From Streptomyces tsukubensis (GTDB lineage Bacteria; Actinomycetota; Actinomycetes; Streptomycetales; Streptomycetaceae), in the NCBI RefSeq assembly GCF_003932715.1, contig NZ_CP020700.1, positions 1,130,001-1,194,000 on the forward strand: DNA of 64,000 bases. The letters are read 5' to 3'. Position numbers and translations under genes: made by a program. Under the pieces are notes generated by a model. It did not search any database. It was not told where the DNA came from and saw only the letters and a list, made by a program, of their open reading frames with translations. Positions 25,364 through 34,813 of this stretch are shown here, one piece after another. Numbering within the stretch: the stretch's first letter is position 1; the number at the start of each line of letters is the position of its first letter.

Positions 25364-26226
25364 CGGACCGGGTGGTCGTGGTGGTCCGGGCCGGCCCGCT
25401 GACCACGGTTCAGGATCTGGGCCGGCCGGGCCGGGCCCATCTCGGGGTGCCGCGCTCGGGAGCCCTGGACGCGCCCGCGGCCCGCTGGGTGAACCGGCTG
25501 GTGGGCAATGCGGAAGGGGCCGCCGTGCTGGAAACCACGGTCGGCGGCTGCGCGGTACGGCCCCGCAGGGCGGTCACGGTGGCCGTCGGGGGTGCGCCCT
25601 GCGCGGTGCGGGTGGACGGCCGTCCGGTGGCGTGGGGGGCGCCCGTGCGGGTGCCCGCCGGGGCGGTGCTGGACATCGGGCGGGCGGTCCGCGGGGTGCG
25701 GACGTACGCCGCGTTCGCGGGCGGTATCGCCGTGGAGCCCGTTCTCGGCAGCCGTTCCACCGATCTTCTGTCGGGTCTCGGGCCTCCGGTGCCGGCGGAC
25801 GGCACGGAGCTGCCGCTGGGGGTTCCGGCCGGGCCGCCGTCCGTGACCGGCGGGGTGATGCCCTGGGCGGGCCCGCCCGCCGAACTGGTGCTGCGGGTCC
25901 GGCCGGGGCCCCGCGACGACTGGTTCGGCCCGGACGGCCTGCGGGTGCTGCTGTCGGGCGGACACCGGGTGGCGGCGGCGAGCAACCGGATCGGGATGCG
26001 CACGGAGGGCCCGGTGCTGCGGCGGACGCGGTCGGAGGAGCTGCCGAGTGAGGGGATGGTGCTGGGCGCGGTGCAGGTCCCGCCGGACGGCCGGCCGGTG
26101 GTCTTCCTCGCGGACCATCCGACGACCGGCGGCTATCCGGTGGTCGCGGTCGTCGACGTCCGTGCTCTCCCGGCCGCCGCCCAGGCCGTCCCGGGCACCC
26201 CGGTGCGCTTCGTCATGGCGCGCTGA
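25360..26226 (+). CDS. pxpC: 5-oxoprolinase subunit PxpC (biotin-dependent carboxyltransferase-like)
   Basis: The 288-residue protein matches the KipA/allophanate hydrolase subunit 2 family: [109 protein letters not shown]. The GTG at 25360 overlaps the pxpB stop. Its own stop lies inside the 3' end of the convergent fused oxoprolinase gene (14-bp overlap). Confidence 0.95.
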   Translation: MTDRVVVVVRAGPLTTVQDLGRPGRAHLGVPRSGALDAPAARWVNRLVGNAEGAAVLETTVGGCAVRPRRAVTVAVGGAPCAVRVDGRPVAWGAPVRVPAGAVLDIGRAVRGVRTYAAFAGGIAVEPVLGSRSTDLLSGLGPPVPADGTELPLGVPAGPPSVTGGVMPWAGPPAELVLRVRPGPRDDWFGPDGLRVLLSGGHRVAAASNRIGMRTEGPVLRRTRSEELPSEGMVLGAVQVPPDGRPVVFLADHPTTGGYPVVAVVDVRALPAAAQAVPGTPVRFVMAR

Positions 26227-29200
26227 CGGCCGGGCTGCCGGGTGGTTCGGGGCCGTAGCCCCCGCCGCCCGGGGTCTTCACGACGAGGACGTCGTCCGGG
26301 CCGACCTCCGTGGTGTCGGTGCCGGAGAGCGGGGTCACGGTTCCGTCGGCGCGTTCGACGGAGTTCTCACCGAGGGCGCCGGGGCCTCCGCCCGCCATAC
26401 CGTAGGGGGCGATCCGGCGGTGGCCGGTGAGCAGGGCGACGGTCATCGGTTCGAGGAAGCGGATGCGGCGTACGGTCCCGTTCCCGCCGTGCCTGCGGCC
26501 CCTGCCGCCGCTGCCGCGCCGTACGGAGAAGGAGTCGACCCGGACCGGATAGCGCCATTCGAGGATCTCGGGGTCCGTGAGCCGGGAGTTGGTCATATGG
26601 GTCTGGACGGCGTCCGCGCCGTCGAAGCCGTCGCCCGCTCCCGAGCCGCTCGCCACGGTCTCGTAGTACTGGACCCGCTCGTTGCCGAAGGTCACGTTGT
26701 TCATGGTGCCGGAGCCCTCCGCCTGGACTCCGAGGGCCGCGTAGAGGGCGCCGGTGACGGCCTGGGAGGTCTCCACATTGCCCGCGACGGTCGCCGCGGG
26801 CGGGCGGGGCGCGAGCATCGAACCGGGCGGCACCCGGATCTCCAGCGGTTCCAGACAGCCGCTGTTGAGGGGGATGTCCTCTCCGACGAGGGTGCGGAAG
26901 ACGTAGAGCACGGCGGCGGTGACCACGGACGTCGGCGCGTTGGTGTTGCCCGGCTGCTGGGCGGAGGTGCCGGTGAAGTCGATCACCGCGCTCCGCCGCT
27001 GCCGGTCGACGCGTACGGCGACCCTGATGACGGCCCCGGCGTCGGTCTCGTACGCGTACGATCCGTCACCGAGCCGGGCCACGATCCGGCGGACCGACTC
27101 CTCCGCGTTGTCGCGGACGTGCCGCATATAGGCATGGACGACGTCGAGGCCGAACTGGTCGGTCATCTGCCGGAGTTCCGCGATGCCCTTCTCGTTGGCG
27201 GCGATCTGGGCGCGCAGATCCGCGATATTGGCGTCGGGGGCCCGGGAGGGGTACCGGGCGCCGGTGAGCAGCGCGCGGGTCTCCTGCTCGCGCAGCCGCC
27301 CGTCCCGTACCAGAAGCCAGTTGTCGAAGAGGACGCCCTCCTCGTCGACGGTGGTGCTGAAGGCGGGCATCGAGCCGGGGGTGATACCGCCGATCTCGGC
27401 GTGGTGGCCGCGGGAGGCGACCAGGAACAGCAGGTCGCCGTCCGGTTCACCGAAGACCGGGGTGACCACGGTGACATCGGGCAGATGGGTGCCGCCGTGG
27501 TACGGGTCGTTGATCGCGTACACATCGCCGGGGCGCATTCCGTGCCCCTCTCCCGGCCGGTTGCGCCGCAGTACCTCCTTGATGGAGTCGCCCATGGACC
27601 CCAGGTGGACCGGGATGTGCGGGGCGTTGGCGATGAGGTTGCCTGCGGCGTCGAAGAGGGCGCAGGAGAAGTCGAGCCGCTCCTTGATGTTGACGGAGTG
27701 GGCGGTGTTCTCCAGCCGGACGCCCATCTGTTCGGCGACGGCCATGAAGAGGTTGTTGAAGACCTCCAGCAGGACGGGGTCGGCGGCGGTTCCGGCGGCC
27801 GTCCGGGAGGGGCGGGGGGTGGTGCGGGTGAGCAGCAGTTGTCCGCCGGGGGCGGCCGCTGCCCGCCAGCCGGGGTCGACGACGGTGGTCGCGTCGTCCT
27901 CGGCGAGGATCGCGGGTCCGGTGACGGTGTCCCCGGGGTGCAGATCGTCCCGCCGGTACAGCGGTACGGAGCGGTGGGCTCCGGACGTGAACACGGGGAC
28001 GTGGTCCCGGGGCGGGGGCGCGGGGCGGTCCGGGGCGCCGGGTCCGTCGGTTCCGGCGGTGGTACGGGCTCCGGCGCCGCGGGCGGGCGGGTCGGCGGGC
28101 GGGGTCTCCGGTTGCCCGGAGCCGTACTCCCCCGCCGCCGTGCCGGTGGCCTCCACCGACACGGATTCGACGACCAGGGGTTTGTCCATGACGAAGCCGT
28201 AGCGGGCGCGGTGGACGGTTTCGAAGGCGTCCCGCATGGCGGTGGCGGTGGCCAGGGGGACGGGCAGGCCCGCGTCGGTGCCCGCGTAGCGGATGACCGC
28301 CCGGGCCCTCGTGGTGATCGAAGCGTCGGGCACCCCGTCGGCGCGGAGTTCGGCGCGGGTCCGGTCGGAGAGCCGTCGGCACCGTTCGCGGACCCGTTCG
28401 GTGGTGGCGTCGTCGAGGGCGGCTTCCACGGACTCCTCCCGCAGGGCCGTGGCGTCGGCGAGGCCGATTCCGTACGCGGAGAGCACCCCGGCCAGCGGTG
28501 GAACGATCACGGTGTCGACGCCGAGGGCGTCCGCGACGGCGCAGGCGTGCTGGCCGCCCGCGCCGCCGAAGGAGTTGAGGGCGTAGCGGGTGATGTCGTA
28601 GCCGCGCTGTACGGAGATCTTCTTCACGGCATTCGCCATATTGAGTACGGCGATCTCCAGGAAGCCCGCGGCGACCTCCTCGGGGGTGCGGGCCGTGCCG
28701 GTCTCGCGCCGGACGCGGTCGGCCAGTGCGGTGAACCGCTCCCGGACGGTGCCGGCGTCGAGCGGCCGGTCCCCGTTCCGGCCGAAGACGGCCGGGAAGT
28801 GGGCGGGCTGGATCCGGCCGAGCATCACATTGGCGTCGGTGACGGTCAGCGGGCCGCCGCGGCGGTAGCAGGCGGGGCCGGGGTCGGCGCCCGCGGAGTC
28901 GGGCCCGACGCGGTAGCGGCGGCCGTCGAAGTGGAGCACTGAGCCGCCGCCTGCCGCGACGGTGTGGATGTTCATCATGGGGGCGCGCATCCGGACCCCG
29001 GCGACGAGGGTGCCCTGTGCCCGTTCGAACTCGCCCGCGTAGTGCGAGACGTCCGTCGACGTACCGCCCATGTCGAAGCCGACGACCCGGTCGAATCCGG
29101 CCTGTGCGGCGGTACGGGCCATGCCGACGACGCCGCCCGCGGGTCCGGAGAGCACGGCGTCCTTGCCACGGAAGTGGGCGGCTTCCCGCAGTCCCCCGTT

Positions 29201-29923
29201 GGACTGCATGAACATCAGCCGGATGCCGGGCAGTTCGGCGGCGACCTCGTCGACGTACCGCCGCAGGATCGGTGAGAGATAGGCGTCCACGACGGTCGTA
29301 TCGCCGCGGGGCACCAGTTTGATCAGGGGGCTGACCTCGTGCGAGCAGCTGACCTGGGTGAATCCGAGGTCGCGGGCGGCGCGGGCGACGAGGGTTTCGT
29401 GGGTGGGGTGGCGGTAGCCGTGGAGCAGGACGACGGCCGCGGACCGCAGTCCGTCGTCGCGGCAGGCGGCGAGCCGTTCGGTGACGGCGGCCAGGTCGAG
29501 GGGGCGGACGGTGCCGCCGTGGGCGTCGATGCGTTCGGGGACCTCGACGACCCGTTCGTACACCGGTGGCGGCAGTTCGATCCGGCGGTCGAAGATCCGG
29601 GGCCGGTTCTGGTAGGCGATGGAGAGGGCGTCGCCGAAGCCTTCGGTGATCAGCAGGACGGTGGGTTCGCCGCGCCGTTCCAGCAGGGCGTTGGTGGCGA
29701 CGGTGGTGCCCATGCGGACGGCGGAGACCCGTTCGGCGGGTACGGGCTCATCGGGGCCGATGCCGAGGAGCAGCCGGATTCCGGCGACGGCGGCGTCGCG
29801 GTGGCGCCCGGGGTCGTGGGAGAGGAGTTTGCGGGTGACGAGCCGTCCGTCGGGCCGCCGCCCGACGATATCGGTGAAGGTGCCGCCCCGGTCGATCCAG
29901 AACTCCCAGCGTCCGGTCGTCAT
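26213..29923 (-). CDS. Fused ATP-dependent 5-oxoprolinase/hydantoinase (HyuA-HyuB)
   Basis: The 1236-residue protein joins a HyuA half and a HyuB half in one chain, like eukaryotic OPLAH. HyuA motifs are [44 protein letters not shown] and [17 protein letters not shown]. HyuB starts near residue 720 with [41 protein letters not shown] and includes [35 protein letters not shown] and TPGGGGYG. Likely substrate is 5-oxoproline; a hydantoin-type substrate cannot be excluded. The ATG at 29923 has GAAGG upstream. It faces the pxpABC operon tail to tail. Confidence 0.92.
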   Translation of the reverse strand: MTTGRWEFWIDRGGTFTDIVGRRPDGRLVTRKLLSHDPGRHRDAAVAGIRLLLGIGPDEPVPAERVSAVRMGTTVATNALLERRGEPTVLLITEGFGDALSIAYQNRPRIFDRRIELPPPVYERVVEVPERIDAHGGTVRPLDLAAVTERLAACRDDGLRSAAVVLLHGYRHPTHETLVARAARDLGFTQVSCSHEVSPLIKLVPRGDTTVVDAYLSPILRRYVDEVAAELPGIRLMFMQSNGGLREAAHFRGKDAVLSGPAGGVVGMARTAAQAGFDRVVGFDMGGTSTDVSHYAGEFERAQGTLVAGVRMRAPMMNIHTVAAGGGSVLHFDGRRYRVGPDSAGADPGPACYRRGGPLTVTDANVMLGRIQPAHFPAVFGRNGDRPLDAGTVRERFTALADRVRRETGTARTPEEVAAGFLEIAVLNMANAVKKISVQRGYDITRYALNSFGGAGGQHACAVADALGVDTVIVPPLAGVLSAYGIGLADATALREESVEAALDDATTERVRERCRRLSDRTRAELRADGVPDASITTRARAVIRYAGTDAGLPVPLATATAMRDAFETVHRARYGFVMDKPLVVESVSVEATGTAAGEYGSGQPETPPADPPARGAGARTTAGTDGPGAPDRPAPPPRDHVPVFTSGAHRSVPLYRRDDLHPGDTVTGPAILAEDDATTVVDPGWRAAAAPGGQLLLTRTTPRPSRTAAGTAADPVLLEVFNNLFMAVAEQMGVRLENTAHSVNIKERLDFSCALFDAAGNLIANAPHIPVHLGSMGDSIKEVLRRNRPGEGHGMRPGDVYAINDPYHGGTHLPDVTVVTPVFGEPDGDLLFLVASRGHHAEIGGITPGSMPAFSTTVDEEGVLFDNWLLVRDGRLREQETRALLTGARYPSRAPDANIADLRAQIAANEKGIAELRQMTDQFGLDVVHAYMRHVRDNAEESVRRIVARLGDGSYAYETDAGAVIRVAVRVDRQRRSAVIDFTGTSAQQPGNTNAPTSVVTAAVLYVFRTLVGEDIPLNSGCLEPLEIRVPPGSMLAPRPPAATVAGNVETSQAVTGALYAALGVQAEGSGTMNNVTFGNERVQYYETVASGSGAGDGFDGADAVQTHMTNSRLTDPEILEWRYPVRVDSFSVRRGSGGRGRRHGGNGTVRRIRFLEPMTVALLTGHRRIAPYGMAGGGPGALGENSVERADGTVTPLSGTDTTEVGPDDVLVVKTPGGGGYGPEPPGSPAVSAP

Positions 29924-30128
29924 GCCTTCATTGTGGCGCGGGGCGGCCCGGCGGGCCCGCGCGCGGGAAGGGGGCGGGAGCCTGTCCGCCCCGAGGCCCC
30001 GAGGGGTACGGGGGCAACCCGGGGCGCGGTACGCAATCGCGCCGGGCGGCGGGGCAGCGCTGCCCCGCGTCGTCCGCGGCGGCCGGAGCTGTACGGCTCG
30101 GGCCCGGCCCGGCGGTATCGGGGCCGGG

Positions 30129-30234
30129 GCCCTGCCGCACCGTGCGGAGGGCCGGTGGCCTACGGGGCGCGGGGCCCCGGGGCCCTGCGGCATCGCGGCG
30201 GAAGGCCGGTCGCCTACGGGGCGCCCGGCGTCAT
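30129..30234. repeat. Two imperfect 53-bp direct repeats
   Basis: The units start at 30129 and 30182 with GCCCTG(C/G)CGCA(C/T)CG and share GGCCGGT(G/C)(G/C)CCTACGGGGCG. A partial third copy (CTACGGCATCGCGCGGAGCGCC) follows at about 30248. They fill the 389-bp gap between the fused oxoprolinase start and the HEAT-repeat gene end; no gene is seen there. Confidence 0.6.
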
Positions 30235-30268
30235 CGGACCCGGGGATCTACGGCATCGCGCGGAGCGC

Positions 30269-30307
30269 CGCCGGTGTCCGGGGTGCCGGGCGCCCCGGAC
30301 ACCGGCG
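30269..30307 (-). terminator. Terminator hairpin of the HEAT-repeat gene
   Basis: A perfect 15-bp stem (CGCCGGTGTCCGGGG with CCCCGGACACCGGCG) and a 9-nt loop lie 5 bp past the stop of the minus-strand HEAT-repeat gene. Confidence 0.75.
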
Positions 30308-30312
30308 GGGGC

Positions 30313-31731
30313 TCAGTGCGAGGGGGTCTCCGGGACCATTCTGCTGCGGACCGCGGTCTGGACCTCGGCCTCCTCCGCCGGATCGGCGGCCAGGCGGCGC
30401 AGTCTCTCCGCGACCCGCAGATCACCGGTCTCGGCGTGCCGGGCGGCCACTTCCCTGGTGGTCTCCTCGCAGTCCCACAGGCATTCGACGGCGAAGCCGG
30501 TGACGAAGGTGGGATCCGTCGCGGCCAGGGCTGTGGCCGCGCGGCCGCGGAGACGGGAGGAGGCCGTCTCCCGGTAGACATGGCGCAGGACGGGCGCCGC
30601 GCAGGCGATGCCGAGCCGGCCGGTGCCGTCGACGAGGGTCCACAGCAGGGGGGCGTCGGGGCCGTCCGCCCGGACGGTCTCCCGGAGGGCGCCGAGGACG
30701 AGCATGCTGTCGCCGGCCCCGCCCCGGCAGGCGAGCACACCGGCGGCCGAGGCCCCGAGGGCGTCGGGCCGGTGGACCCAGCTCCGGGCCCGGTCGACCG
30801 CCGCTTCGCCGCACATGCGCTCGAAGGCGGCGACGGCGGCCTCGGCGACCGTACGGGAGCCGGTGGAGACGGCGTGCTCGACGAGGTCGAGGAGCACGGG
30901 GTCCTGACGTTCGGCGAGGTAGTGCAGGGCGGCGCAGCGTGCGCCGTCGGCGCCTTCGCGGGCGGCCACGACGATGGCGGGCCGGTCCGCGTCCACGGCG
31001 ACGGCCGCCAGGCAGCGGGCGGCGGGCACATGCAGCGGGGTGCCGCGCTCCAGTCCCTGGTCGGCCCAGTCGAAGACGGCCTGCACGCTCCAGCCGGGCC
31101 GGGGGCCGGTCGGGCGCAGCTGGCGCTGCCAGCGGTCGAAGGAGCCGGCTTCCCTGGCCGCGCGGATACGGCCGCCGACGGCGGCCCGGGGGTCCTCCTC
31201 CCAGAGCCGCCACGGCCGGGGTTCGTAGGCGTCGCGCACGGCCACGGCCAGGTCCGCTTCGCCCTCGGGCGTGGCGGGGAACCGGGCGAGGACGGGTTCG
31301 GCGAGGGCGCGCAGTCCCGTGTCGTCGTCACGGAGCGCGAGCTCGTCGAGGGCCCACTCCCAGTTGGCGCCGCGGGCCGCGTAGTCGCGGAGCAGTTCGA
31401 GGGCGTCGTGCCTGCCGTACGAAGCGAGGTGTCCGAGGACGGCGAGCGCGAGGCCGGTCCTGCTCTCGTCGTCGTCCACGGCGTCCTCGGCACCGCCCAG
31501 GTGCCGCCGGATCTCGTCCAGACCTCCGTGGAGGTCGAGGTAGAGCCGGGCGTAGTACAGGGAGCGGTTCTCGACCTGCCAGTCGTGGCGGGGGTCGTTG
31601 AGCACACAGTGGTTGAGGGCGGCCAGCGCCTCGCCGCGGGGGGCGGCCAGCGCGTGCAGGGTGCCGTCGCCGCGGCCCCTCTGCAGCATGCCGAGCAGCG
31701 TGCCGCTCGGCGCTATGACTGGTTCGAACAT
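30313..31731 (-). CDS. HEAT-repeat protein
   Basis: The 472-residue protein is made of helix pairs typical of HEAT/armadillo-like repeats: [149 protein letters not shown]. No catalytic motif, signal peptide or membrane helix is visible, so a protein-binding scaffold is likely. The ankyrin-repeat gene lies upstream on the same strand, separated by a strong terminator, so the two repeat proteins are probably transcribed separately. Confidence 0.85.
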   Translation of the reverse strand: MFEPVIAPSGTLLGMLQRGRGDGTLHALAAPRGEALAALNHCVLNDPRHDWQVENRSLYYARLYLDLHGGLDEIRRHLGGAEDAVDDDESRTGLALAVLGHLASYGRHDALELLRDYAARGANWEWALDELALRDDDTGLRALAEPVLARFPATPEGEADLAVAVRDAYEPRPWRLWEEDPRAAVGGRIRAAREAGSFDRWQRQLRPTGPRPGWSVQAVFDWADQGLERGTPLHVPAARCLAAVAVDADRPAIVVAAREGADGARCAALHYLAERQDPVLLDLVEHAVSTGSRTVAEAAVAAFERMCGEAAVDRARSWVHRPDALGASAAGVLACRGGAGDSMLVLGALRETVRADGPDAPLLWTLVDGTGRLGIACAAPVLRHVYRETASSRLRGRAATALAATDPTFVTGFAVECLWDCEETTREVAARHAETGDLRVAERLRRLAADPAEEAEVQTAVRSRMVPETPSH

Positions 31732-31970
31732 GGGGAAAGCCTCACATCAAGCTCTCGACGCAACCGGGGAACGAAGACGGTCAGGCCGCGCAGCGGCCCG
31801 AGGAGCAGTTCCTCACCGGGTGGTGCGTCGTCCGCGCCCTCTGCTGTGTGTCGACCATCTTCCTCGCCTCTCGTCGGTGGGTCCCAGGGGAATTCCCGGT
31901 GATGTCCGGGACAGGACCCGTCGTCATGATGACCCACCCATATCGCCACCGCGACCACATTTACGACGTC

Positions 31971-32015
31971 CCTCCCCGGGGGCCTCGCGTATCGCGCGCG
32001 AGGCCCCCGGGGAGG
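31971..32015 (-). terminator. Strong terminator hairpin after the ankyrin gene
   Basis: A perfect 19-bp stem (CCTCCCCGGGGGCCTCGCG and its complement) with a 7-nt loop lies 46 bp past the ankyrin gene stop. The rest of the 329-bp gap up to 31732 holds the upstream region of the HEAT gene and nothing else I recognise. Confidence 0.85.
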
Positions 32016-32060
32016 GCGCCGGAAACTCTCCGTGACGAACGGCGCGGGCCGGGTCGGGGG

Positions 32061-32462
32061 TCAGCGGTCGCCGGGTTCCCCGAACAGCTCCAGAAGCTCT
32101 GTCTTCCCAAACATTCGCGCGGTATCCGTGGCGGAGGGGGTTCCGGCCGCGGGATCGGCGCCGTGCGCCAGCAGTACGCGGACGACTTCGTCCTCGCCCT
32201 TGAAGACGGCGCCGGCGAGGGGGGTCTGGCCGCGGTCGTTGGCCCGGTCCGGTTCGGCGCCGCGGGCGAGGAGGGCCTCGACCGCCGTCGCGTGGCCGTG
32301 GTAGGCCGCCAGCATGACCAGGGTGTCGCCGCGGTCGTTGGTGAGGTTCGCTGGCACTCCGGCGTCGATGTACGCGGCGAGCGCCTCGGTCTCCCCCCGG
32401 CGCGCCAGGTCGAAGACCTTGGTGGCCAGTTCGACCACGTCCCGGTCGGGGGACTCACTCAT
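32061..32462 (-). CDS. Ankyrin-repeat protein
   Basis: The 133-residue protein has three to four ankyrin repeats: LARRGETEALAAYIDAGVPANLTNDRGDTLVMLAAYHGHATAVEALLARGAEPDRANDRGQTPLAGAVFKGEDEVVRVLLAHGADP. The DRGxTxLxxAxxxG and LLxxGAdp signatures are clear. It has no other domain and probably binds a partner protein in the cytoplasm. The ATG at 32462 is the first in frame. It ends at a strong hairpin. Confidence 0.92.
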   Translation of the reverse strand: MSESPDRDVVELATKVFDLARRGETEALAAYIDAGVPANLTNDRGDTLVMLAAYHGHATAVEALLARGAEPDRANDRGQTPLAGAVFKGEDEVVRVLLAHGADPAAGTPSATDTARMFGKTELLELFGEPGDR

Positions 32463-32849
32463 CTCGGGGACCGCCTTTCACTGGGATTCGCTCCGGTTCC
32501 GGCCATCCGACCTGGGAGTACGGCGGGAACAGCCGTACGAGCGACGGACAGCGTACTGCCCGCGCGGGGTGCCGCCACCGCCCGTTCCCGCCGAGATCCA
32601 CCCCACGGCGGGACACGGACGGGGACATTTGCCACGCGGTCCGTCCGGACCGGCGCGGAGCGCTCCGGCCGCCCCGCGCCCGCTCCGGCGGATACGGGGC
32701 GGCCCCGCCGGGTCCCCGGGGTGCGCGACACCATCCCCCAGTCCAGTGAAATACACACCTTTTCACCCTTTTGCACCTTTAATCACATATGCACTTCCTG
32801 TGAGGCTGGAAGTACTCAAGGTGACTGTCCCCTCACCCAGGAGAACATC
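32463..32849. promoter_or_regulatory. 387-bp upstream region of smeA with two GACAC motifs
   Basis: No gene is visible. The last 100 bp are unusually AT-rich for this genome (around 32750-32800, TTTTCACCCTTTTGCACC), consistent with a promoter. GACAC, the core reported for WhiA binding, occurs at 32612-32616 and 32727-32731. In S. coelicolor, smeA-sffA expression depends on sporulation whi genes, so control by WhiA is plausible but unproven here. Confidence 0.4.
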
Positions 32850-33044
32850 ATGATCCTCTCCATCTCCGGCGTGGTCCTGCTCGCGATCATCGTCTTCCTC
32901 TTCTTCAAGAAGGACGGGCTCAAGGCGTCCCACGCCCTCGTCTGCGCGCTCTTCGGCTTCTTCCTGGCCGGCACCGCGATCGCCCCCAGCATCACGGCAG
33001 GCAGCGAGAGCCTCGCCGGTCTCCTGGGCGGGATCAAGTTCTGA
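32850..33044 (+). CDS. smeA: Small membrane protein SmeA
   Basis: The 64-residue protein has two hydrophobic segments (ILSISGVVLLAIIVFLFF and HALVCALFGFFLAGTAIAPSI) joined by a basic loop (KKDGLKAS). Size, topology and the following FtsK/SpoIIIE-like gene match SmeA-SffA of S. coelicolor, where SmeA recruits SffA to sporulation septa and affects spore wall assembly and chromosome segregation. CAGGAG lies 7 nt before the ATG. A conjugative-element Spd protein was considered, but no other transfer genes are present. Confidence 0.85.
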   Translation: MILSISGVVLLAIIVFLFFKKDGLKASHALVCALFGFFLAGTAIAPSITAGSESLAGLLGGIKF

Positions 33045-33096
33045 CGGCCGCCGCCCCGTCCCCCGCATCCCGCCCCGAATCCCCCAGGAGTACGAC

Positions 33097-34725
33097 GTGG
33101 CCCGGCGACCACTCCCCCGCATTCTGAGCAGCGGAACCGCGCAGCTCGCCCGGAGCCGGGAGTTCGCGCGGTCGGCCGCCGACGGCGCAGCGGACGTCTT
33201 CCATCCGCTGATCACCCTCTCCCGGGGGCTGCGGGAGCTGACCGGACTGGCCCGGCGGAAGTGGGCCGACACCCCCAAGGAGAAGCGCGGTCCCACGCTC
33301 TTCTTCACGGGGGCCGGTGTCCTGGCGGTCGCGTTCGTCCCGTACGGGCCCCTCACGGCCCTGATCGCGGTCATGGCCGCGGCCGCCTGGAAGGGGCGGG
33401 CGCGGCCGCCCGTGGACACCGGGCCCGACGAGGCCGCGACCGCACGGCTCCAGGCCCTCTACGAGGCCCTGGTGCCGTACTTCTCGGTCCCCGAGGACCC
33501 GGCTCCGCTCTTCGTGCACGGCGGGCAGTGGCAGTCCGCCCTGCACGACCCCGCCTTCGACGGCGCGGGACGGCCGACCGCGCTGCGCATCACGTATCCG
33601 GCGTACTTCACCGACGGCGAACCGGCGGCCAGGGCCCGGGTCGAGCAGGTGCTGCACGCCAAATCGGGCCGCGGCCGGGAGTACCGCTTCGTCTGGGACG
33701 AGGAGGGCAACGAACTGGCCATGACCGTGCTGCCCGCGCTGCCTGCCACGGTCGCCGCCCAGCGCTTCGTCACCGCCCCCGGCGAGACGGTCCTCGGTTT
33801 CACCGACGAGGCCGCGGTGCCCCGGACCCTCCCGGTCCTGGACACGGAACCGGCCGGGCACCCGGACGGCGGTACGCCGAGGGACGCCACCCCGGTGATC
33901 TGGCGGACCGGGCCCCGCTCGGCCGAACCCCATCTGCTGGTGGTGGGCGAGCCCGGCAGCGGCACCTCGACCCTGCTGCGGTCGATCGCCCTCCAGGCCC
34001 TCCCCCACGGCGACGTCGTGATCGTGGAGGGCGGCGGCACCGGCGACCACGCGTGTCTGGCGGGCCGGGTGGGGGTACCGGCCGTCGAATCCTCCCTCGC
34101 CGGGGCGGTCTCCGCGCTGGAGTGGGCGTCCCGGGAGACCGAGCGCCGGCTGATCTCGGCTAACCGATCCCGCCAGGCCGGACTGCCCGCGCCCCCCGAC
34201 ACCCGGCGGCCGCTGTGGATCCTCGTGGACCGGCCGTCCGCCCTCGGACAGCTCGCCGCCGCCGACGGCGGACCCGATCCGCAGGAACTGCTCCGGATCC
34301 CGCTGCGGCACGGCCGGGCGGCCGGAGTGGTAGTGGTGGTGGCCGAGCAGACGGACTGCATCGACGAGCTGACCGAGGCCGTACGGACCCACACCCGGGC
34401 CCGGGTGGTGCTGGGGTCGCTGCGCGCGGAGCAGGTCGAGGCGGTCCTCGGCGGTCCGCCGCCGACCACACCCGTACCGCACACTCCCCCGGGCCGCGGC
34501 TACGCCCGGCTCGGCACCGGCCCGGTCCTCCGGCTCCAGGTCCCGGCGGTCCCGGACCCCTACGACGACGCCACCCCCGAGGGCCTGCGCGAAGCCGTAC
34601 TGGAACTGCTCCCGGAGCGCCACGACGAGCTGCCGCAGGTCCCGGCCGCCGCCGAACCGGTGGAGCTCACCGCCGGACGGACGACGACCGCCGGGGCGCC
34701 GGGCCCGGTCCCCGCGGAGGGCTGA
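33097..34725 (+). CDS. sffA: Septum-associated FtsK/SpoIIIE-like protein SffA
   Basis: The 542-residue protein has an N-terminal hydrophobic segment (TLFFTGAGVLAVAFVPYGPLTALIAVMAAAAW) and an FtsK-like ATPase with Walker A-like LLVVGEPGSGTSTLLRSIALQAL (Thr in the place of the usual Lys) and Walker B-like RRPLWILVDRPSAL. The missing P-loop lysine is notable and may mean weak or altered ATP use. With SmeA it is expected to act at sporulation septa during chromosome segregation. The GTG at 33097 has CAGGAG 6 nt upstream; the gene lies 52 bp after smeA, so they form an operon. Confidence 0.85.
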   Translation: MARRPLPRILSSGTAQLARSREFARSAADGAADVFHPLITLSRGLRELTGLARRKWADTPKEKRGPTLFFTGAGVLAVAFVPYGPLTALIAVMAAAAWKGRARPPVDTGPDEAATARLQALYEALVPYFSVPEDPAPLFVHGGQWQSALHDPAFDGAGRPTALRITYPAYFTDGEPAARARVEQVLHAKSGRGREYRFVWDEEGNELAMTVLPALPATVAAQRFVTAPGETVLGFTDEAAVPRTLPVLDTEPAGHPDGGTPRDATPVIWRTGPRSAEPHLLVVGEPGSGTSTLLRSIALQALPHGDVVIVEGGGTGDHACLAGRVGVPAVESSLAGAVSALEWASRETERRLISANRSRQAGLPAPPDTRRPLWILVDRPSALGQLAAADGGPDPQELLRIPLRHGRAAGVVVVVAEQTDCIDELTEAVRTHTRARVVLGSLRAEQVEAVLGGPPPTTPVPHTPPGRGYARLGTGPVLRLQVPAVPDPYDDATPEGLREAVLELLPERHDELPQVPAAAEPVELTAGRTTTAGAPGPVPAEG

Positions 34726-34768
34726 GCAACAGCGGCGGAGCGCCCCGCGCACACCCCGGCGCCGTCCG

Positions 34769-34800
34769 GCCGGTCCGCCCGGGGCGCCGGGCGGACCGGC
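34769..34800. terminator. Bidirectional terminator between sffA and mocR-type gene
   Basis: A perfect 14-bp stem (GCCGGTCCGCCCGG and complement) with a 4-nt GGCG loop lies between two convergent genes, 43 bp from one stop and 13 bp from the other. Confidence 0.85.
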
Positions 34801-34813
34801 GGCCCCGCGCCCG

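Noticed and set aside
32850..34725. smeA-sffA as part of an integrative conjugative element (Spd/Tra genes)
   Set aside because: No replication, excision or other transfer genes nearby; pair, sizes and topology fit the chromosomal SmeA-SffA septum system.
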